Counted from the first letter of the stretch, positions 1-9,169 are shown. The stretch is 64,000 nt of DNA from Pseudomonas moorei (GCF_008801475.1 NZ_VZPP01000006.1:248001-312000), one strand, 5' to 3'. Notes: generated by a model from the sequence alone, not told the origin. Numbers and translations: made by a program.

Positions 1-124
1 GTTCGTACACTTCAAAGCTATCGAAAGCGACGGTTTCAAAAGCCTGAAAGAAGGCCAAACCGTTTCCTTCGTGGCTGAGAAAGGCCAAAAGGGTATGCAA
101 GCTGCTCAAGTTCGCCCAGAGTAA
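1..124 (+). CDS. Cold-shock protein (CspA family), C-terminal fragment
   Basis: The window opens inside this gene; 40 codons are visible before a TAA stop. The residues [15 protein letters not shown], then [15 protein letters not shown] and AAQVRPE, are the RNP2 motif (FVHF) and C-terminal half of a CspA-type OB fold. The family binds single-stranded RNA and DNA in the cytoplasm and melts mRNA structure. Start and promoter lie outside the window. A terminator follows directly. Which Pseudomonas paralogue (capB, cspA or cspD) it is cannot be decided from this fragment. Confidence 0.93.
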   Translation, partial: FVHFKAIESDGFKSLKEGQTVSFVAEKGQKGMQAAQVRPE

Positions 125-138
125 TTTCCAGGCGCACT

Positions 139-170
139 AAAAAAACCCCGTCCATGTGACGGGGTTTTTT
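139..170 (+). terminator. Rho-independent terminator of the cold-shock gene
   Basis: A C4G-type stem (aaccccgt / acggggtt) with a short loop is followed by a run of T on the plus strand. An A-run on the other side could let it act on the minus strand as well. Confidence 0.85.
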
Positions 171-193
171 ATGGGTGATGCAAAAGTTGGCGA

Positions 194-514
194 TCAGCCG
201 CAGTTGACGCGGGTTACGACTTTGTTGGCATCGGTGTTCAGGTTGAGACGGTCGGAGCGGTACTCCAGGGTCACCATGTCGTTTGGCGACAGGAACCGCG
301 CATTCTGTGCGCCTGCTCGCTTGCGAGCCTGCTCCAGCAGTTCAGGCGAAGCCGTTTTGCCAAGGGTGAATTCGGCAGCTTTTGCCTCACAGCGGCTGTG
401 ACCTGTGTCAGTCGTCGTTACAGGGTCAGTTGCCGATTCGGTAGCGGCAGTGCTGCAACCGGCCAGCGTGGCAACGGCCAATAGGGCACCCAATGACGCG
501 AGCTTCCAAGGCAT
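194..514 (-). CDS. Lipoprotein of the peptidase inhibitor I78 family
   Basis: A 106-residue protein with a lipoprotein signal: hydrophobic stretch, lipobox LAGC and acylation Cys20. The C-terminal half carries the I78 pattern: GAQNARFL, then DMVTLEYRSDRLNL, then NTDANKVVTRVNCG at the end. Family members are small periplasmic or outer-membrane inhibitors of serine proteases. The start is supported by a strong AAGGAGG ribosome site 5 nt before ATG. It is a single-gene unit. The target protease is unknown. Confidence 0.82.
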   Translation of the reverse strand: MPWKLASLGALLAVATLAGCSTAATESATDPVTTTDTGHSRCEAKAAEFTLGKTASPELLEQARKRAGAQNARFLSPNDMVTLEYRSDRLNLNTDANKVVTRVNCG

Positions 515-681
515 GACGCCTCCTTTTTTCGATAGTTAAGCTGAATTTGTGCGACCGCCATTCTGGCGTTTGGTTTCATCGAGCATTCTGGCAACAAGAC
601 CGCCGCCGCAGACAAACAGCAAGTTTGCCTGAGCATTGCCCTCCCCTTCACGCCTCAATCGTGACTGAATATGAACGGCAC

Positions 682-987
682 TCAGTAGACGTCGATGTAA
701 TCAAAAGCCGGTTTGGGCCAATTCTGCTTCAGCGCATTGAAGATCTGCATGACCCAGACCTCGTCACTGGCTGCGACCCGTCCAACGTAGCCAGACCCCT
801 TGGCCCACGTCTCCAGGCGAAACAGCAACCCGTCGATGTCGGTGCCACCCACGACACCCGATGAAATATAGGCGATACCGCCCTTGGTCACCCGCAATTG
901 GGTGTGTTCGTCATCACTGGCAGCGGCCAGCATCTGACGCACCGCCTCAAGGGTCAGGCCGTCAGGTGTGTTCAAATCGATCTGCAC
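682..987 (-). CDS. Conserved hypothetical protein (101 aa)
   Basis: I do not recognise a named family. The protein is soluble and acidic, with no signal peptide or membrane segment. It starts MQIDLNTPDGLTLEAVRQML and has a central stretch (RVTKGGIAYISSGVVGG) that looks like beta strands, and a W/Y-rich C-terminus (WPKPAFDYIDVY). The GC3-rich codon use matches the neighbours, which supports a real gene. It stands alone, facing the divergent small gene at 1120. Confidence 0.6.
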   Translation of the reverse strand: MQIDLNTPDGLTLEAVRQMLAAASDDEHTQLRVTKGGIAYISSGVVGGTDIDGLLFRLETWAKGSGYVGRVAASDEVWVMQIFNALKQNWPKPAFDYIDVY

Positions 988-1119
988 AGCGCGATCCTTG
1001 AAAAGTCCTCAAAGACCAAGTGTCGCATAGCCCTCCAATGATGCCTAAGTCGGAGTGCCAAAAGTCCCGCAAAATGGTTAACTCGGCACTCAGACTCTCT
1101 CGACCCCACGAGCACCACC

Positions 1120-1329
1120 ATGACCACCGTAAGCATCGATGCCGCCATTAACGCCAAGTGGCCAGAGGGCCATAGCTCTTACAGCCCCGGCAGCCCGGAA
1201 GAGCTCGCAATCATCGGTATCGATTTACTGGTCAAGGAGCTGGGCACCGAAGCCGCCCAGTCGTTCATCCAACAGATTTTCGAGAAATACCCGCCCCATC
1301 AGGGCAGCGGGCATTCGCAACGCTCGTAG
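1120..1329 (+). CDS. Small hypothetical protein (69 aa)
   Basis: The sequence MTTVSIDAAINAKWPEG is followed by an amphipathic helical region (ELAIIGIDLLVKELGTEAAQ) and a polar tail. No signal peptide, no membrane helix, no recognisable domain. It ends 1 nt before the convergent stop of the nucleoside hydrolase gene. The longer overlapping frame at 1139-2134 runs antisense through that gene and is not used. Confidence 0.5.
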   Translation: MTTVSIDAAINAKWPEGHSSYSPGSPEELAIIGIDLLVKELGTEAAQSFIQQIFEKYPPHQGSGHSQRS

Positions 1330-1330
1330 A

Positions 1331-2356
1331 TCACTTCAGTCGGGCCAGGCGTTCGGTCAGCAGATCGAAGAAGCCCTGGGCGTCGCCGCTGTCCACCCAG
1401 AACGCATTCTTCGGTGCCCCGAGGCCGTCATGCCAGTCGACAATGGTTTGACCGAAGGTCGGCCCTTCTCGACTGTCGACCACAACGTTGACCCGGCGAC
1501 CGCTGAACAACTGCGGCTTGAGCAGGTAGGCGATGACCGTGGCGTCATGCACCGGACCACCCGGAATGCCGTAGTGCTCCATATCGCCCTTGATGTATTC
1601 ATTAAGAATATCGCCGACCAGCTTGCTGGCATTGTTGTTCAGCGCCGCAATCTGCCGCAGGCGCGCCTCGCTGGTGAGGATCTTGTGGGTCACATCCAGG
1701 GGCAGGTAAGTCAGCCTCACGCCACTCTTGAGTACGACCTCGGCAGCGTGTGGATCGGCGAACAGGTTGAACTCCGCGACGGGCGTGATGTTGCCGCCAT
1801 TGAAATGCGCACCGCCCATGATTACGACTTCCTTGATGCCCTGCACGATTTCAGGCTCCTGGATCAGCGCGAGCGCCAGGTTGGTCTGTGGCCCCAGCAT
1901 GGCGATGGTGATGCTGTGGGGCTTGGCCGCCTTCAGTGTGCCGATCAGGAACTCGACTGCACCGTCCTCGGCCAACCCCTTCTTCGGCTCGTACACGGCG
2001 ACACCCGACAACCCTTCCTCGCCATGGACACCTTCGGCATAGATCGGAGTACGCATCAGCGGTTTCGGCGCCCCGGCATAGACCGGCACGTCCTCGCGCC
2101 CTGCCCACTCCCGCGCCAATCGTGCATTGCGTGACGTCTTGTCCAGGCGAACGTTGCCCGCGACCGTGGTCAGCCCATGGATATTGAGTTCGTCCGGCGA
2201 TGCCAGTGCAAACAGCAAGGCGACCACATCATCGGCACCGGGGTCAGTATCGATGATCAAGTCGATCTTTTCCGCCGCTTGAACGCTGGTCAGGGTAATC
2301 AGGGACAAAAGCAGACTCCGAAGCAAAAGGTGCAGTTTCCGGGTATGGCGATACAT
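1331..2356 (-). CDS. Secreted nucleoside hydrolase (inosine/uridine-preferring family)
   Basis: 341 residues. A signal peptide (basic start, LLLRSLLLSLITLTSVQA) precedes the hallmark calcium-binding cluster DTDPGADD at residues 36-43. Further family features are AGNVRLDKTSRNA, MGGAHFNGGN, EFNLFADPHAA and HDATVIAYLL. The family hydrolyses the N-glycosidic bond of nucleosides to base and ribose. The predicted site is the periplasm, unlike the cytoplasmic RihA/B/C of E. coli. It is the last gene of the ribose operon, 43 nt after rbsD, so its ribose could be imported by RbsABC. Base preference cannot be read from the sequence. Confidence 0.9.
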   Translation of the reverse strand: MYRHTRKLHLLLRSLLLSLITLTSVQAAEKIDLIIDTDPGADDVVALLFALASPDELNIHGLTTVAGNVRLDKTSRNARLAREWAGREDVPVYAGAPKPLMRTPIYAEGVHGEEGLSGVAVYEPKKGLAEDGAVEFLIGTLKAAKPHSITIAMLGPQTNLALALIQEPEIVQGIKEVVIMGGAHFNGGNITPVAEFNLFADPHAAEVVLKSGVRLTYLPLDVTHKILTSEARLRQIAALNNNASKLVGDILNEYIKGDMEHYGIPGGPVHDATVIAYLLKPQLFSGRRVNVVVDSREGPTFGQTIVDWHDGLGAPKNAFWVDSGDAQGFFDLLTERLARLK

Positions 2357-2399
2357 GGCGCACTCCTTGTGCAGGGCAGAAACCGTCGGACAGAGCGTT

Positions 2400-2804
2400 T
2401 CAGAATGTCACTCCGGCGACCAGTACGACATTGCAGTAAGGCTGGCATTCACCGGTACGAACAATTGCCCGGGCTTGTCGACTGAGCACCTTGAACTGTT
2501 CATGACTCAGCAGCTCACGCCGGCCCAGCGCGCCCTCGGCGTTCAACTTATCCAGCGCGGCTAATGCCGACGGTTTTTTTTCCAGGATTTCCTGCGCCAA
2601 CACATGGCTTTCAACCTGCATTTCGCTGAGCACAACGTTCAAGGTGCTGACGAAATCTGGCACACCGTGGGTCAGGGCCAGGTCGATCAGTTCGACACCC
2701 GGGGGCACCGGCAAACCCGCATCGCCGATCACCACCAAGTCGCCGTGGCCGAGTGAAGCAATCAGCCGCGACAGTGCGACGTTGAGCAAAGGAGTCTTTT
2801 TCAT
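2400..2804 (-). CDS. rbsD: D-ribose pyranase RbsD
   Basis: 134 residues, the usual length. RbsD interconverts the beta-pyranose and beta-furanose forms of ribose, supplying ribokinase with the furanose. Family residues are present: His20 and Asp28 ([15 protein letters not shown]) and the C-terminal [18 protein letters not shown] overlaps the rbsK stop by 4 nt (ATGA), so the two are translationally coupled. Confidence 0.96.
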   Translation of the reverse strand: MKKTPLLNVALSRLIASLGHGDLVVIGDAGLPVPPGVELIDLALTHGVPDFVSTLNVVLSEMQVESHVLAQEILEKKPSALAALDKLNAEGALGRRELLSHEQFKVLSRQARAIVRTGECQPYCNVVLVAGVTF

Positions 2805-3718
2805 GGTGTTTTAAACGCCTGAACATCGGACAAAGTGGGAATCGAAGGTTGTGCGCCGGCGCAGGTGACCGACAGCGCCGCTGCGACCTGCCCGAAACGA
2901 ATCGCGTCTGCCTCACTTTTGCCGGAGGCCAGCGCGGCGGCGAATCCGCCGACGAAGGTATCGCCGGCCGCCGTGGTGTCCACCGCCTTCACGCTGGGCG
3001 CGGGGAAATGTTCGACCCGCGCACCATCGGCAAACAGCGCCCCATCGGCGCCAAGGGTGACAATCACTTTACCGGCACCCATTTCGACCAGACGGTTGGC
3101 GGCTGCTTGCGCCGATTGCCGAGAGTCCACCGGCAAGCCACTCAGTGCCGACGCTTCGCTTTCGTTGGGAATCAGGTAATCGATGTTTGCGTACCAGTCC
3201 ACTGGTAACGGGCGACTGGCCGGGGCTGGATTGAGGATCACGGTCTTGCCCAATGCGCGACCGCGCGCGAGTGCATGGCCGACGGAGGCATCCGGAACCT
3301 CCAACTGGCAGATGATGACGTCGGCGGCTTGCAGGACCGGATCAAAGCATCCGATCACCGCTGGCGTCAGCGCGCCGTTGGCACCGGCGACAATCACGAT
3401 CGCGTTCTGGCTATTGTCGTCGACCACGATCAATGCGACACCACTGGAACCGTCCACCACGCTGACCGCCTGACAATCGATCTGTTCGGCCAGCAACGCC
3501 TCGCGCAGCTCCTTGCCATACGCATCGCTGCCCACACAGCCAACCATCGACACCTGCGCGCCCAATCGCGCGGCGGCCACGGCCTGATTCGCGCCCTTGC
3601 CGCCGGAGACCGTGGCAAAGGATTCGCCGATCAGCGTTTCACCGCCTCGCGGCAGCCGAGGCGCCCGGGTGACCAGGTCCATGTTCAGGCTGCCTACTAC
3701 CACTACTTTTGCTGGCAT
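2801..3718 (-). CDS. rbsK: Ribokinase RbsK
   Basis: 305 residues, PfkB sugar-kinase family. It phosphorylates ribose to ribose 5-phosphate with ATP in the cytoplasm. Signature 1 [15 protein letters not shown] is at about residue 39, and signature 2 [13 protein letters not shown] at 247-259 with catalytic Asp253 (GDT). The N-terminal GSLNMDLV is typical of ribokinase. It lies between rbsR (24 nt gap) and rbsD (4 nt overlap). Confidence 0.97.
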   Translation of the reverse strand: MPAKVVVVGSLNMDLVTRAPRLPRGGETLIGESFATVSGGKGANQAVAAARLGAQVSMVGCVGSDAYGKELREALLAEQIDCQAVSVVDGSSGVALIVVDDNSQNAIVIVAGANGALTPAVIGCFDPVLQAADVIICQLEVPDASVGHALARGRALGKTVILNPAPASRPLPVDWYANIDYLIPNESEASALSGLPVDSRQSAQAAANRLVEMGAGKVIVTLGADGALFADGARVEHFPAPSVKAVDTTAAGDTFVGGFAAALASGKSEADAIRFGQVAAALSVTCAGAQPSIPTLSDVQAFKTP

Positions 3719-3742
3719 ACATCCCTACTCATCATTTCCGTT

Positions 3743-4762
3743 TCAGCGATATTCCGCAAACACACCCGCCAGCGGCGCGGTCGATTCACGCATCACGATG
3801 CCGGGTGTCACGATCCGTTGTTCTGTGCTCAGTTGCGGTGTGACGATCCTTCTTAGCAACACTTCGGCCGCCATCTCGCCAAGCTGCAGGATCGACTGGC
3901 CGACAGTGGTCAGTGCCGGATAGACATAGCGGCTCATCTGGATGTCGTCGAAGCCGATCACCGACAGCTGTGTCGGTACACGAATGTTGCGCTCGGCGGC
4001 GGCTCGCAGCACGCCGATGCCAATCATGTCGTTGGCGGCGAAGATCGCACTGGGTGGATTGCGCTCCAGCAGGATCGCGGCAGCGTTGTACCCGCCGGTG
4101 CTGGTGAAGTCGCTTTCCAGCATGCGCTGGCGTGGCACTTCGAGCCCGGCGTCTTTCAGCGCGCGGCAAAACCCCGCCAGGCGCATCTGCGCCACACTGG
4201 TGGTCGCCGGCCCGCTGATGGTGGCGATGTCCCGATGGCCCAATTCCAGCAAGTGCCGGGTCGCCAGATAGGCACCGTATTCGTGATCGATGCGCACCAG
4301 GTCCGCATCGACGCCTTCCAGCCCGCGGTCGACGATCACCATCGGCGTGCGCACACTGGCCAGCCCTTGCGCCAGACCACGGTCACCACCGGCCGAGGCG
4401 ACGATCAACCCGTCGATGCGTTTTTCCAGGAGTACGCGCAGGTAGCTGCGCTGTTTGTCCGGGTTATCGTCGGAGTTGCACAGAATCACGCAGTAGCCAT
4501 TGCGCTCACAGTAGTCCTCGATGCCCCGCGCCAGTTCCGCAAAGTACGGGTTGAGGCTGTTGGGCACCAGCAAGCCGATGGTCGCGGTGGTTTTGGCCTT
4601 GAGGGAGCGGGCCACCGCACTGGGTACGTAGTCGAGGGTCTTGATGGCAGCTTCGACTTTGACCCGAACTTCTTCACTAACCGGCCGGGTTTTGTTCACC
4701 ACATGGGAAACCGTGGTGTAGGAAATTCCGGCGAGCGCTGCCACATCCTTGATCGTTGCCAT
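3743..4762 (-). CDS. rbsR: LacI-family repressor of the ribose operon, RbsR
   Basis: 339 residues. The N-terminal helix-turn-helix MATIKDVAALAGISYTTVSH and the hinge helix (SAVARSLKAK) are LacI-type; the rest is a periplasmic-binding-protein-like sugar domain (IGLLVPNSLNPYFAEL; FAANDMIGIGVL; SVIGFDDIQMSRY). It sits inside the operon, 3 nt after rbsC. Its probable operator is the palindrome at 8401-8414, which would make the operon autoregulated and induced by ribose. The ligand is inferred from context. Confidence 0.94.
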   Translation of the reverse strand: MATIKDVAALAGISYTTVSHVVNKTRPVSEEVRVKVEAAIKTLDYVPSAVARSLKAKTTATIGLLVPNSLNPYFAELARGIEDYCERNGYCVILCNSDDNPDKQRSYLRVLLEKRIDGLIVASAGGDRGLAQGLASVRTPMVIVDRGLEGVDADLVRIDHEYGAYLATRHLLELGHRDIATISGPATTSVAQMRLAGFCRALKDAGLEVPRQRMLESDFTSTGGYNAAAILLERNPPSAIFAANDMIGIGVLRAAAERNIRVPTQLSVIGFDDIQMSRYVYPALTTVGQSILQLGEMAAEVLLRRIVTPQLSTEQRIVTPGIVMRESTAPLAGVFAEYR

Positions 4763-4765
4763 GAT

Positions 4766-5743
4766 TCAAGCCCGCCGACTTGCGCGCTGACTGCGGTAGG
4801 TATCGAGCACCACCGCCACCACGATCACCGCGCCGGTAATGATGCGTTTGGTCGGTTCGGTCGCGCCGATCTGCGCCAGACCGGCCGCCAGTACGGAGAT
4901 GATCAATACACCGAAAAACGTGCTGATCACCGAACCACGCCCCCCCATCAGGCTGGTGCCGCCGATGACCACGGCAGCGATCACCTGCAGCTCAAGACCG
5001 GAACCGGCATTCGGATCCGCTGCTTCCAGGCGCGAAATCTGGAACAACGCCGCGATACCGGCCAACAGTCCCATCAGACTGAATACCAGGATTTTGTAGG
5101 GTTTCGGATTGATCCCCGCCAGACGCACCGCCTCTTCGTTGGTGCCGATACCGATCAGGTAGCGACCGAATACCGTACGGGTCAACACGGCCTGGGCGAT
5201 GAAAATAATCAGCAAGGCAATGATGAAGGACGGCGAAATACCGAAGGCGATCGGGTTCGACAACCAGGCGAAAGCGTCACCGATATAGGCCGTGCGCGAA
5301 CCGGTCATCTGGTACGCCACACCGCGCGCCATCTCCAGCACGCCGAGGGACACGATGAACGACGGAATCCGCCACGCCACGGTGATCGAACCGGTGATGG
5401 TGCCCGCCAGCGCCGCCGTCGCCATGCCGAGCAAGGCCGCAGGCATGACACTCCAGCCCCAGCCCAGAATCGCCACGCTGACGGTTGAGGCGGCCAGTGC
5501 CAGCACCGAGCCTACCGACAGGTCGATGCCACCAATAATCAACACAAACGTCATGCCGACCGCGAGGACCATCAAGTCCGGAATCTGATTGGCCAGGGTG
5601 CTGAACGTGTCGTAGGACAGGAAGTGGCTGCTCAAGAGCGAGAACAGAACCACCATCGCCAACAAGGCACCGGCCAGGCCCAGATAGGTGCCGAGGCCGT
5701 AAAAATTACCACTGCGCTTGCCAGCGGAAGATGCGGTATTCAT
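4766..5743 (-). CDS. rbsC: Ribose ABC transporter permease RbsC
   Basis: 325 residues with 8-10 hydrophobic helices, of the BPD_transp_2 family. Family landmarks are GGIDLSVGSVLAL and VIGGTSLMGGRGSV. The inner-membrane pore works with RbsA and RbsB. ATG overlaps the rbsA stop by 4 nt. Confidence 0.95.
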   Translation of the reverse strand: MNTASSAGKRSGNFYGLGTYLGLAGALLAMVVLFSLLSSHFLSYDTFSTLANQIPDLMVLAVGMTFVLIIGGIDLSVGSVLALAASTVSVAILGWGWSVMPAALLGMATAALAGTITGSITVAWRIPSFIVSLGVLEMARGVAYQMTGSRTAYIGDAFAWLSNPIAFGISPSFIIALLIIFIAQAVLTRTVFGRYLIGIGTNEEAVRLAGINPKPYKILVFSLMGLLAGIAALFQISRLEAADPNAGSGLELQVIAAVVIGGTSLMGGRGSVISTFFGVLIISVLAAGLAQIGATEPTKRIITGAVIVVAVVLDTYRSQRASRRA

Positions 5744-7293
5744 GGAAGATCCCTAGGCGCTGCTTCGTTGAGCAGCGCATCACGTTTTTGGTAGCCGGCG
5801 AAAGCGGCGGCAAGCAACTCATCCTGGGTCCAGCTATCGCGCTCGAACGTGTCGATCAGACGCCCAGCCGAGAGCACACCGATGCGATCACAGATGAGCA
5901 TCAATTCGCGCAGGTCACTGGACACCACCACCAGCGCCTTGCCCTGGCGCGTCAACTCGCCGAGCAAGGCGTAGATGTCGAACTTGGCGCCGACATCGAT
6001 ACCACGGGTCGGCTCGTCGAACAGCAACACCGAGCATTCGCGCTCCAGCCAACGGCCAATCACGACTTTTTGCTGGTTGCCGCCGGACAGTTCGGACACC
6101 CGCTGTGCCGGGCCGGAACTGCGGATGTGCATGGCGTCGATTTGCCGCTGGGCCAGGGAAGCCTCATCGCCATTGTTGACGAAGCCGCCGCTGGAAATGC
6201 GCGGCATGTTGCCCAGCGCAATGTTGGCGCCGATCGATTGCGTCAACAGCAGACCTTCGCCCTTGCGATCCTCGGTGATCAGCGCGATGCCGTGACTGAC
6301 TGCATCCACCGGCGAACGAATGCTCACCACCTGCGCTGGTGAACCCAACGCAACGGTGCCGCTGTCGGCGATGTCTGCACCGAAGATCAACCGAAGCAAT
6401 TCAGTGCGCCCAGCCCCGATCAGGCCGGAGATGCCGAAGATCTCACCGGCGCGCACTTCAAAGGACACGTCGCGAACCTTGTCCGAGCGACTCAGCCCTT
6501 TGACCGTCAGCGCCGGAGCTCCGATGGTGCGCGGCCCCATGTCGATGTGCTCGCCGAGTTCACGACCGACCATCAACGTGACCAACTGCTCGCTGTTGTA
6601 ATTGGCCATCGGTTCAACGCACACCAGATTGCCGTCGCGCAGTACCGCAATGCGCTGCGCAACCCGGGCCAACTCTTCGAGGCGATGGGAGATGTAGATG
6701 ATCGATACACCGCGAGCCTGCAGGCGGGTGATCTGCTCGAACAACATTTCGACTTCTCGCGCCGTGAGCATCGCGGTGGGTTCGTCGAGGATCAGAACAT
6801 GGCAATCGCCGATCAGGTTGCGGGCGATTTCGACCATTTGTTGATGACCGATACCCAACTCGCCGACCAGGGTATCCGGGTCGATCGCGTCGAGCCCGAC
6901 CTGAGCCATGGCTTCGATCGCCGCCTGGCGCAGCTGCTTGCGGCTGATCCAGCCGCCGTTGCTAGGCAAGTTGTCGAGAAACAGGTTTTCCGCCACCGAC
7001 AGCGTCGGCAACAGATTGAGCTCCTGCATGACCATGCGGATGCCCAGGTCTTCAGCCTGGGTGCGGCTACCGGGACGATATTCCTGCCCCTGAAATTGCA
7101 TGTGGCCGGTGGTCGGCGCGACCAGGCCGCCAATGATCTTCGACAGCGTACTTTTGCCAGCGCCATTCTCGCCGGTCAGTGCCAGCACTTCACCGCGCAT
7201 GAGCGTCAGGTTGATGCCGGTCAGGACCGGTTGGGCGTAGGTCTTGCCGATGCCGCTGACCGAGAGGACAGCGTTCGGGTCGCGAACGGACAT
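5740..7293 (-). CDS. rbsA: Ribose ABC transporter ATP-binding protein RbsA
   Basis: 517 residues with two fused ABC domains, as usual for sugar importers of this class. Domain 1 has Walker A GENGAGKST (41-49), the signature region LGIGHQQMVEIA and Walker B VLILDEPTA. Domain 2 has the typical degenerate P-loop (GLIGAGRTELLR) and signature LSGGNQQKV near residue 402 followed by LLFDEPTRGID. It energises ribose import through RbsC. The start is 55 nt after rbsB. Confidence 0.96.
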   Translation of the reverse strand: MSVRDPNAVLSVSGIGKTYAQPVLTGINLTLMRGEVLALTGENGAGKSTLSKIIGGLVAPTTGHMQFQGQEYRPGSRTQAEDLGIRMVMQELNLLPTLSVAENLFLDNLPSNGGWISRKQLRQAAIEAMAQVGLDAIDPDTLVGELGIGHQQMVEIARNLIGDCHVLILDEPTAMLTAREVEMLFEQITRLQARGVSIIYISHRLEELARVAQRIAVLRDGNLVCVEPMANYNSEQLVTLMVGRELGEHIDMGPRTIGAPALTVKGLSRSDKVRDVSFEVRAGEIFGISGLIGAGRTELLRLIFGADIADSGTVALGSPAQVVSIRSPVDAVSHGIALITEDRKGEGLLLTQSIGANIALGNMPRISSGGFVNNGDEASLAQRQIDAMHIRSSGPAQRVSELSGGNQQKVVIGRWLERECSVLLFDEPTRGIDVGAKFDIYALLGELTRQGKALVVVSSDLRELMLICDRIGVLSAGRLIDTFERDSWTQDELLAAAFAGYQKRDALLNEAAPRDLP

Positions 7294-7348
7294 AAAAACT
7301 CTCCATGCGCTCGCCCGGACGGGCGAGCGCCAGTGTGTCGCCGAAGGA

Positions 7349-8305
7349 CTACTTGGTAACCAGCTCTACCGGGGTCTCGATCACGCCGTTGGCGCCACTG
7401 TCGACTTTTTCACCCTTGATGATTTTCAGCGCGGTCTCGATGCCGAACACGGCCTGCCTGGCCGCAAACTGGTCGGCGGTGGCCAGGACCCGGCCGTCCT
7501 TGAGCATCGGCTTGATCGCATTGATATTGTCGTAGCCGACCACTTGCACCTTGCCGGCCTTGCCTGCGGCGCGCACGGCAGACACCACGCCGACGGCCAT
7601 GCTGTCGTTGCCCGCCAGCAGGGCTTTCACTTGCGGGTACTCGCTGAGAATCGAGGCGGCGACTTTATTGCCCTTGTCGATTTCCCAGTCACCGGACTGT
7701 ACCGACACGACCTTGATCTGCGCCGCTTCCATCGCATCCTTGAAGCCTGCCGTACGGGCCTGGGCGTTGGTGGTGGTGGACACGCCTTCGATGATGCCGA
7801 CCTCATCACCGGCCTTGAGCTGCCTGGCCAGGTATTCACCGACCAGACGCGCCCCTTTGCGGTTGTCCGGGCCTACGAATGGAACGTTGATATTCTTGCT
7901 TTTGACCACAGCGGGATCGAGCTGATTGTCGATGTTGACCACGGTGATGCCCGCGTCAACGGCCTTCTTGATCACGGGCACCATGGCTTTGGAGTCAGCT
8001 GGCGCGATGACCAGTGCATTGACCTTGGCCAGGATCATTTGCTCGACGATACGCGTCTGGCCCGCCGTATCCGTTTCATCCTTGATGCCATTGGAAATCA
8101 GCTCGAATTCGCCGGAGTGCTCTTTCTGATAGGCTTTGGCGCCGTCTTCCATGGTCAGGAAGAATTCGTTGGCCAGGGATTTCATGACCAGCGCGACTTT
8201 CGGTTTTGCAGGCGTCTCGGCGAAAGCCGAAGAAACAGGCAGCGCGGCGGATGCGGCAGCCAGCATGGCGACAGCGAGAAGGCGTCCAGCGAATGGCAGC
8301 TTCAT
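7349..8305 (-). CDS. rbsB: Periplasmic ribose-binding protein RbsB
   Basis: 318 residues. A Sec signal peptide (MKLPFAGRLLAVAMLAAASA, cut near AFA-ET) precedes a type I periplasmic binding fold (KVALVMKSLANEFFLTMEDGA; VIAPADSKAMVPVIKKA; VVNIDNQLDP). It captures ribose for RbsAC. It is the first gene of the operon and has an SD (CGGAG) 8 nt before ATG. Related sugars such as allose cannot be excluded by reading, but the operon content favours ribose. Confidence 0.95.
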   Translation of the reverse strand: MKLPFAGRLLAVAMLAAASAALPVSSAFAETPAKPKVALVMKSLANEFFLTMEDGAKAYQKEHSGEFELISNGIKDETDTAGQTRIVEQMILAKVNALVIAPADSKAMVPVIKKAVDAGITVVNIDNQLDPAVVKSKNINVPFVGPDNRKGARLVGEYLARQLKAGDEVGIIEGVSTTTNAQARTAGFKDAMEAAQIKVVSVQSGDWEIDKGNKVAASILSEYPQVKALLAGNDSMAVGVVSAVRAAGKAGKVQVVGYDNINAIKPMLKDGRVLATADQFAARQAVFGIETALKIIKGEKVDSGANGVIETPVELVTK

Positions 8306-8400
8306 GGGTTCACTCCGATCTTATGATTATTGTGTGAGCAACGCGTGCGCTGGCATTAATTCGGGGCATTCACGATGGAATTATCCCATTAGAAACGCCG

Positions 8401-8414
8401 CGCAAACGTTTGCG
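8401..8414. promoter_or_regulatory. Perfect LacI-type palindrome, candidate RbsR operator
   Basis: CGCAAACGTTTGCG is a perfect 14-bp palindrome with the central CG typical of LacI-family operators and close to the AAACGTTT core of E. coli RbsR sites. It lies 96-109 bp upstream of the rbsB start. RbsR binding is inferred. Confidence 0.8.
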
Positions 8415-8500
8415 TAGATCGAACTATGCGAATCCTGCCGACATTTGTCAACGAGCAGAAAGCCGTTCCGACTGTAACAATGTGAAAGCCGGCGTTCACC

Positions 8501-8959
8501 TTACGCCGTCGTATTGACCACGGATCCCGTGCCGGATCCCTTGGTCATTTCCTTGATCAGACTGGCACTGGTTTGCAGGATGGCGCCGTTCGTATCCGCG
8601 ATCTGCCCCTGAATGGCCGACACAGCGGTGATCTTGGCTTCCGGCGTGGAATAGCTCGCAGCCTGAGCCGCAGCCAGTTGCTGTTGCTGCTCGCGCAATT
8701 GTTGCTGCAGCTCTTTGAGACGCTTGAGCAAGACTTTCACGGCGATACTGGTGTTGTCGCCGGCTTGCGATTCTTGAGTGTCGGCGCTTTTGTCCAAACC
8801 AACAGGACCGGTCTTGACTGACTTATCGTCCCCCTCCTTCGCGCCCAGCGCTTGAGCAGCGGCATCGGCCGTTGCATCGCTCAGTTCACGAATCGTCTTG
8901 GCTGACTTTCCACCAATGGTGATGCCCGCTGCGTTTGGAAGACCTACTGATAAAGACAT
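8501..8959 (-). CDS. Coiled-coil hypothetical protein, possibly FlxA-like
   Basis: 152 residues with no signal peptide. The middle is a clear coiled coil rich in Leu, Lys and Gln (VLLKRLKELQQQLREQQQQL), followed by an Ala/Thr-rich tail with a second helical region (AVSAIQGQIADTNGAIL). This layout resembles the poorly characterised FlxA-like family; the assignment is tentative. It is a single-gene unit, divergent from ansB. Confidence 0.62.
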   Translation of the reverse strand: MSLSVGLPNAAGITIGGKSAKTIRELSDATADAAAQALGAKEGDDKSVKTGPVGLDKSADTQESQAGDNTSIAVKVLLKRLKELQQQLREQQQQLAAAQAASYSTPEAKITAVSAIQGQIADTNGAILQTSASLIKEMTKGSGTGSVVNTTA

Positions 8960-9063
8960 GTGAACTCCTGAGAAAAAACATCCATTGAAGAAGCATCGAC
9001 CTCAAAGCGAGTTTCTTTAGCAATGATTCACATCTGTACAACAGGAAGAATTCAACAGAACTT

Positions 9064-9077
9064 TTCGGAGAGCCGAA
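9064..9077. promoter_or_regulatory. AauR-like box upstream of ansB (site 1)
   Basis: TTCGGAGAGCCGAA fits the inverted repeat TTCGG-N4-CCGAA described for the response regulator AauR of Pseudomonas (acidic amino acid utilisation) at every fixed position. It lies about 120 bp upstream of the sigma-54 promoter of ansB, as expected for an enhancer site. Confidence 0.78.
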
Positions 9078-9094
9078 CATGAAAACCGCAAAAA

Positions 9095-9108
9095 ATCGGA
9101 AAACCGGA
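9095..9108. promoter_or_regulatory. Second, degenerate AauR-like box
   Basis: ATCGGAAAACCGGA matches TTCGG-N4-CCGAA at 8 of 10 fixed positions. Its centre is 31 bp from the first box, about three helical turns, so both would face the same side of the DNA. Confidence 0.55.
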
Positions 9109-9169
9109 CATGCAACGGCCATCGCGCGCCAAGAACCCGTTTAAATCAATAAACAAATCAGTCAGTTAA

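Noticed and set aside
1139..2134. 331-codon plus-strand frame
   Set aside because: It runs antisense through the nucleoside hydrolase and shows no recognisable domain or ribosome site.
4235..5488. 417-codon plus-strand frame
   Set aside because: Antisense to rbsR and rbsC; composition typical of a GC-rich shadow frame.
8398..8440. Sigma-70 -35/-10 for rbsB overlapping the palindrome
   Set aside because: A GATAAT -10 can be drawn, but the spacing to any -35 is only 14-15 bp, so no promoter is called.
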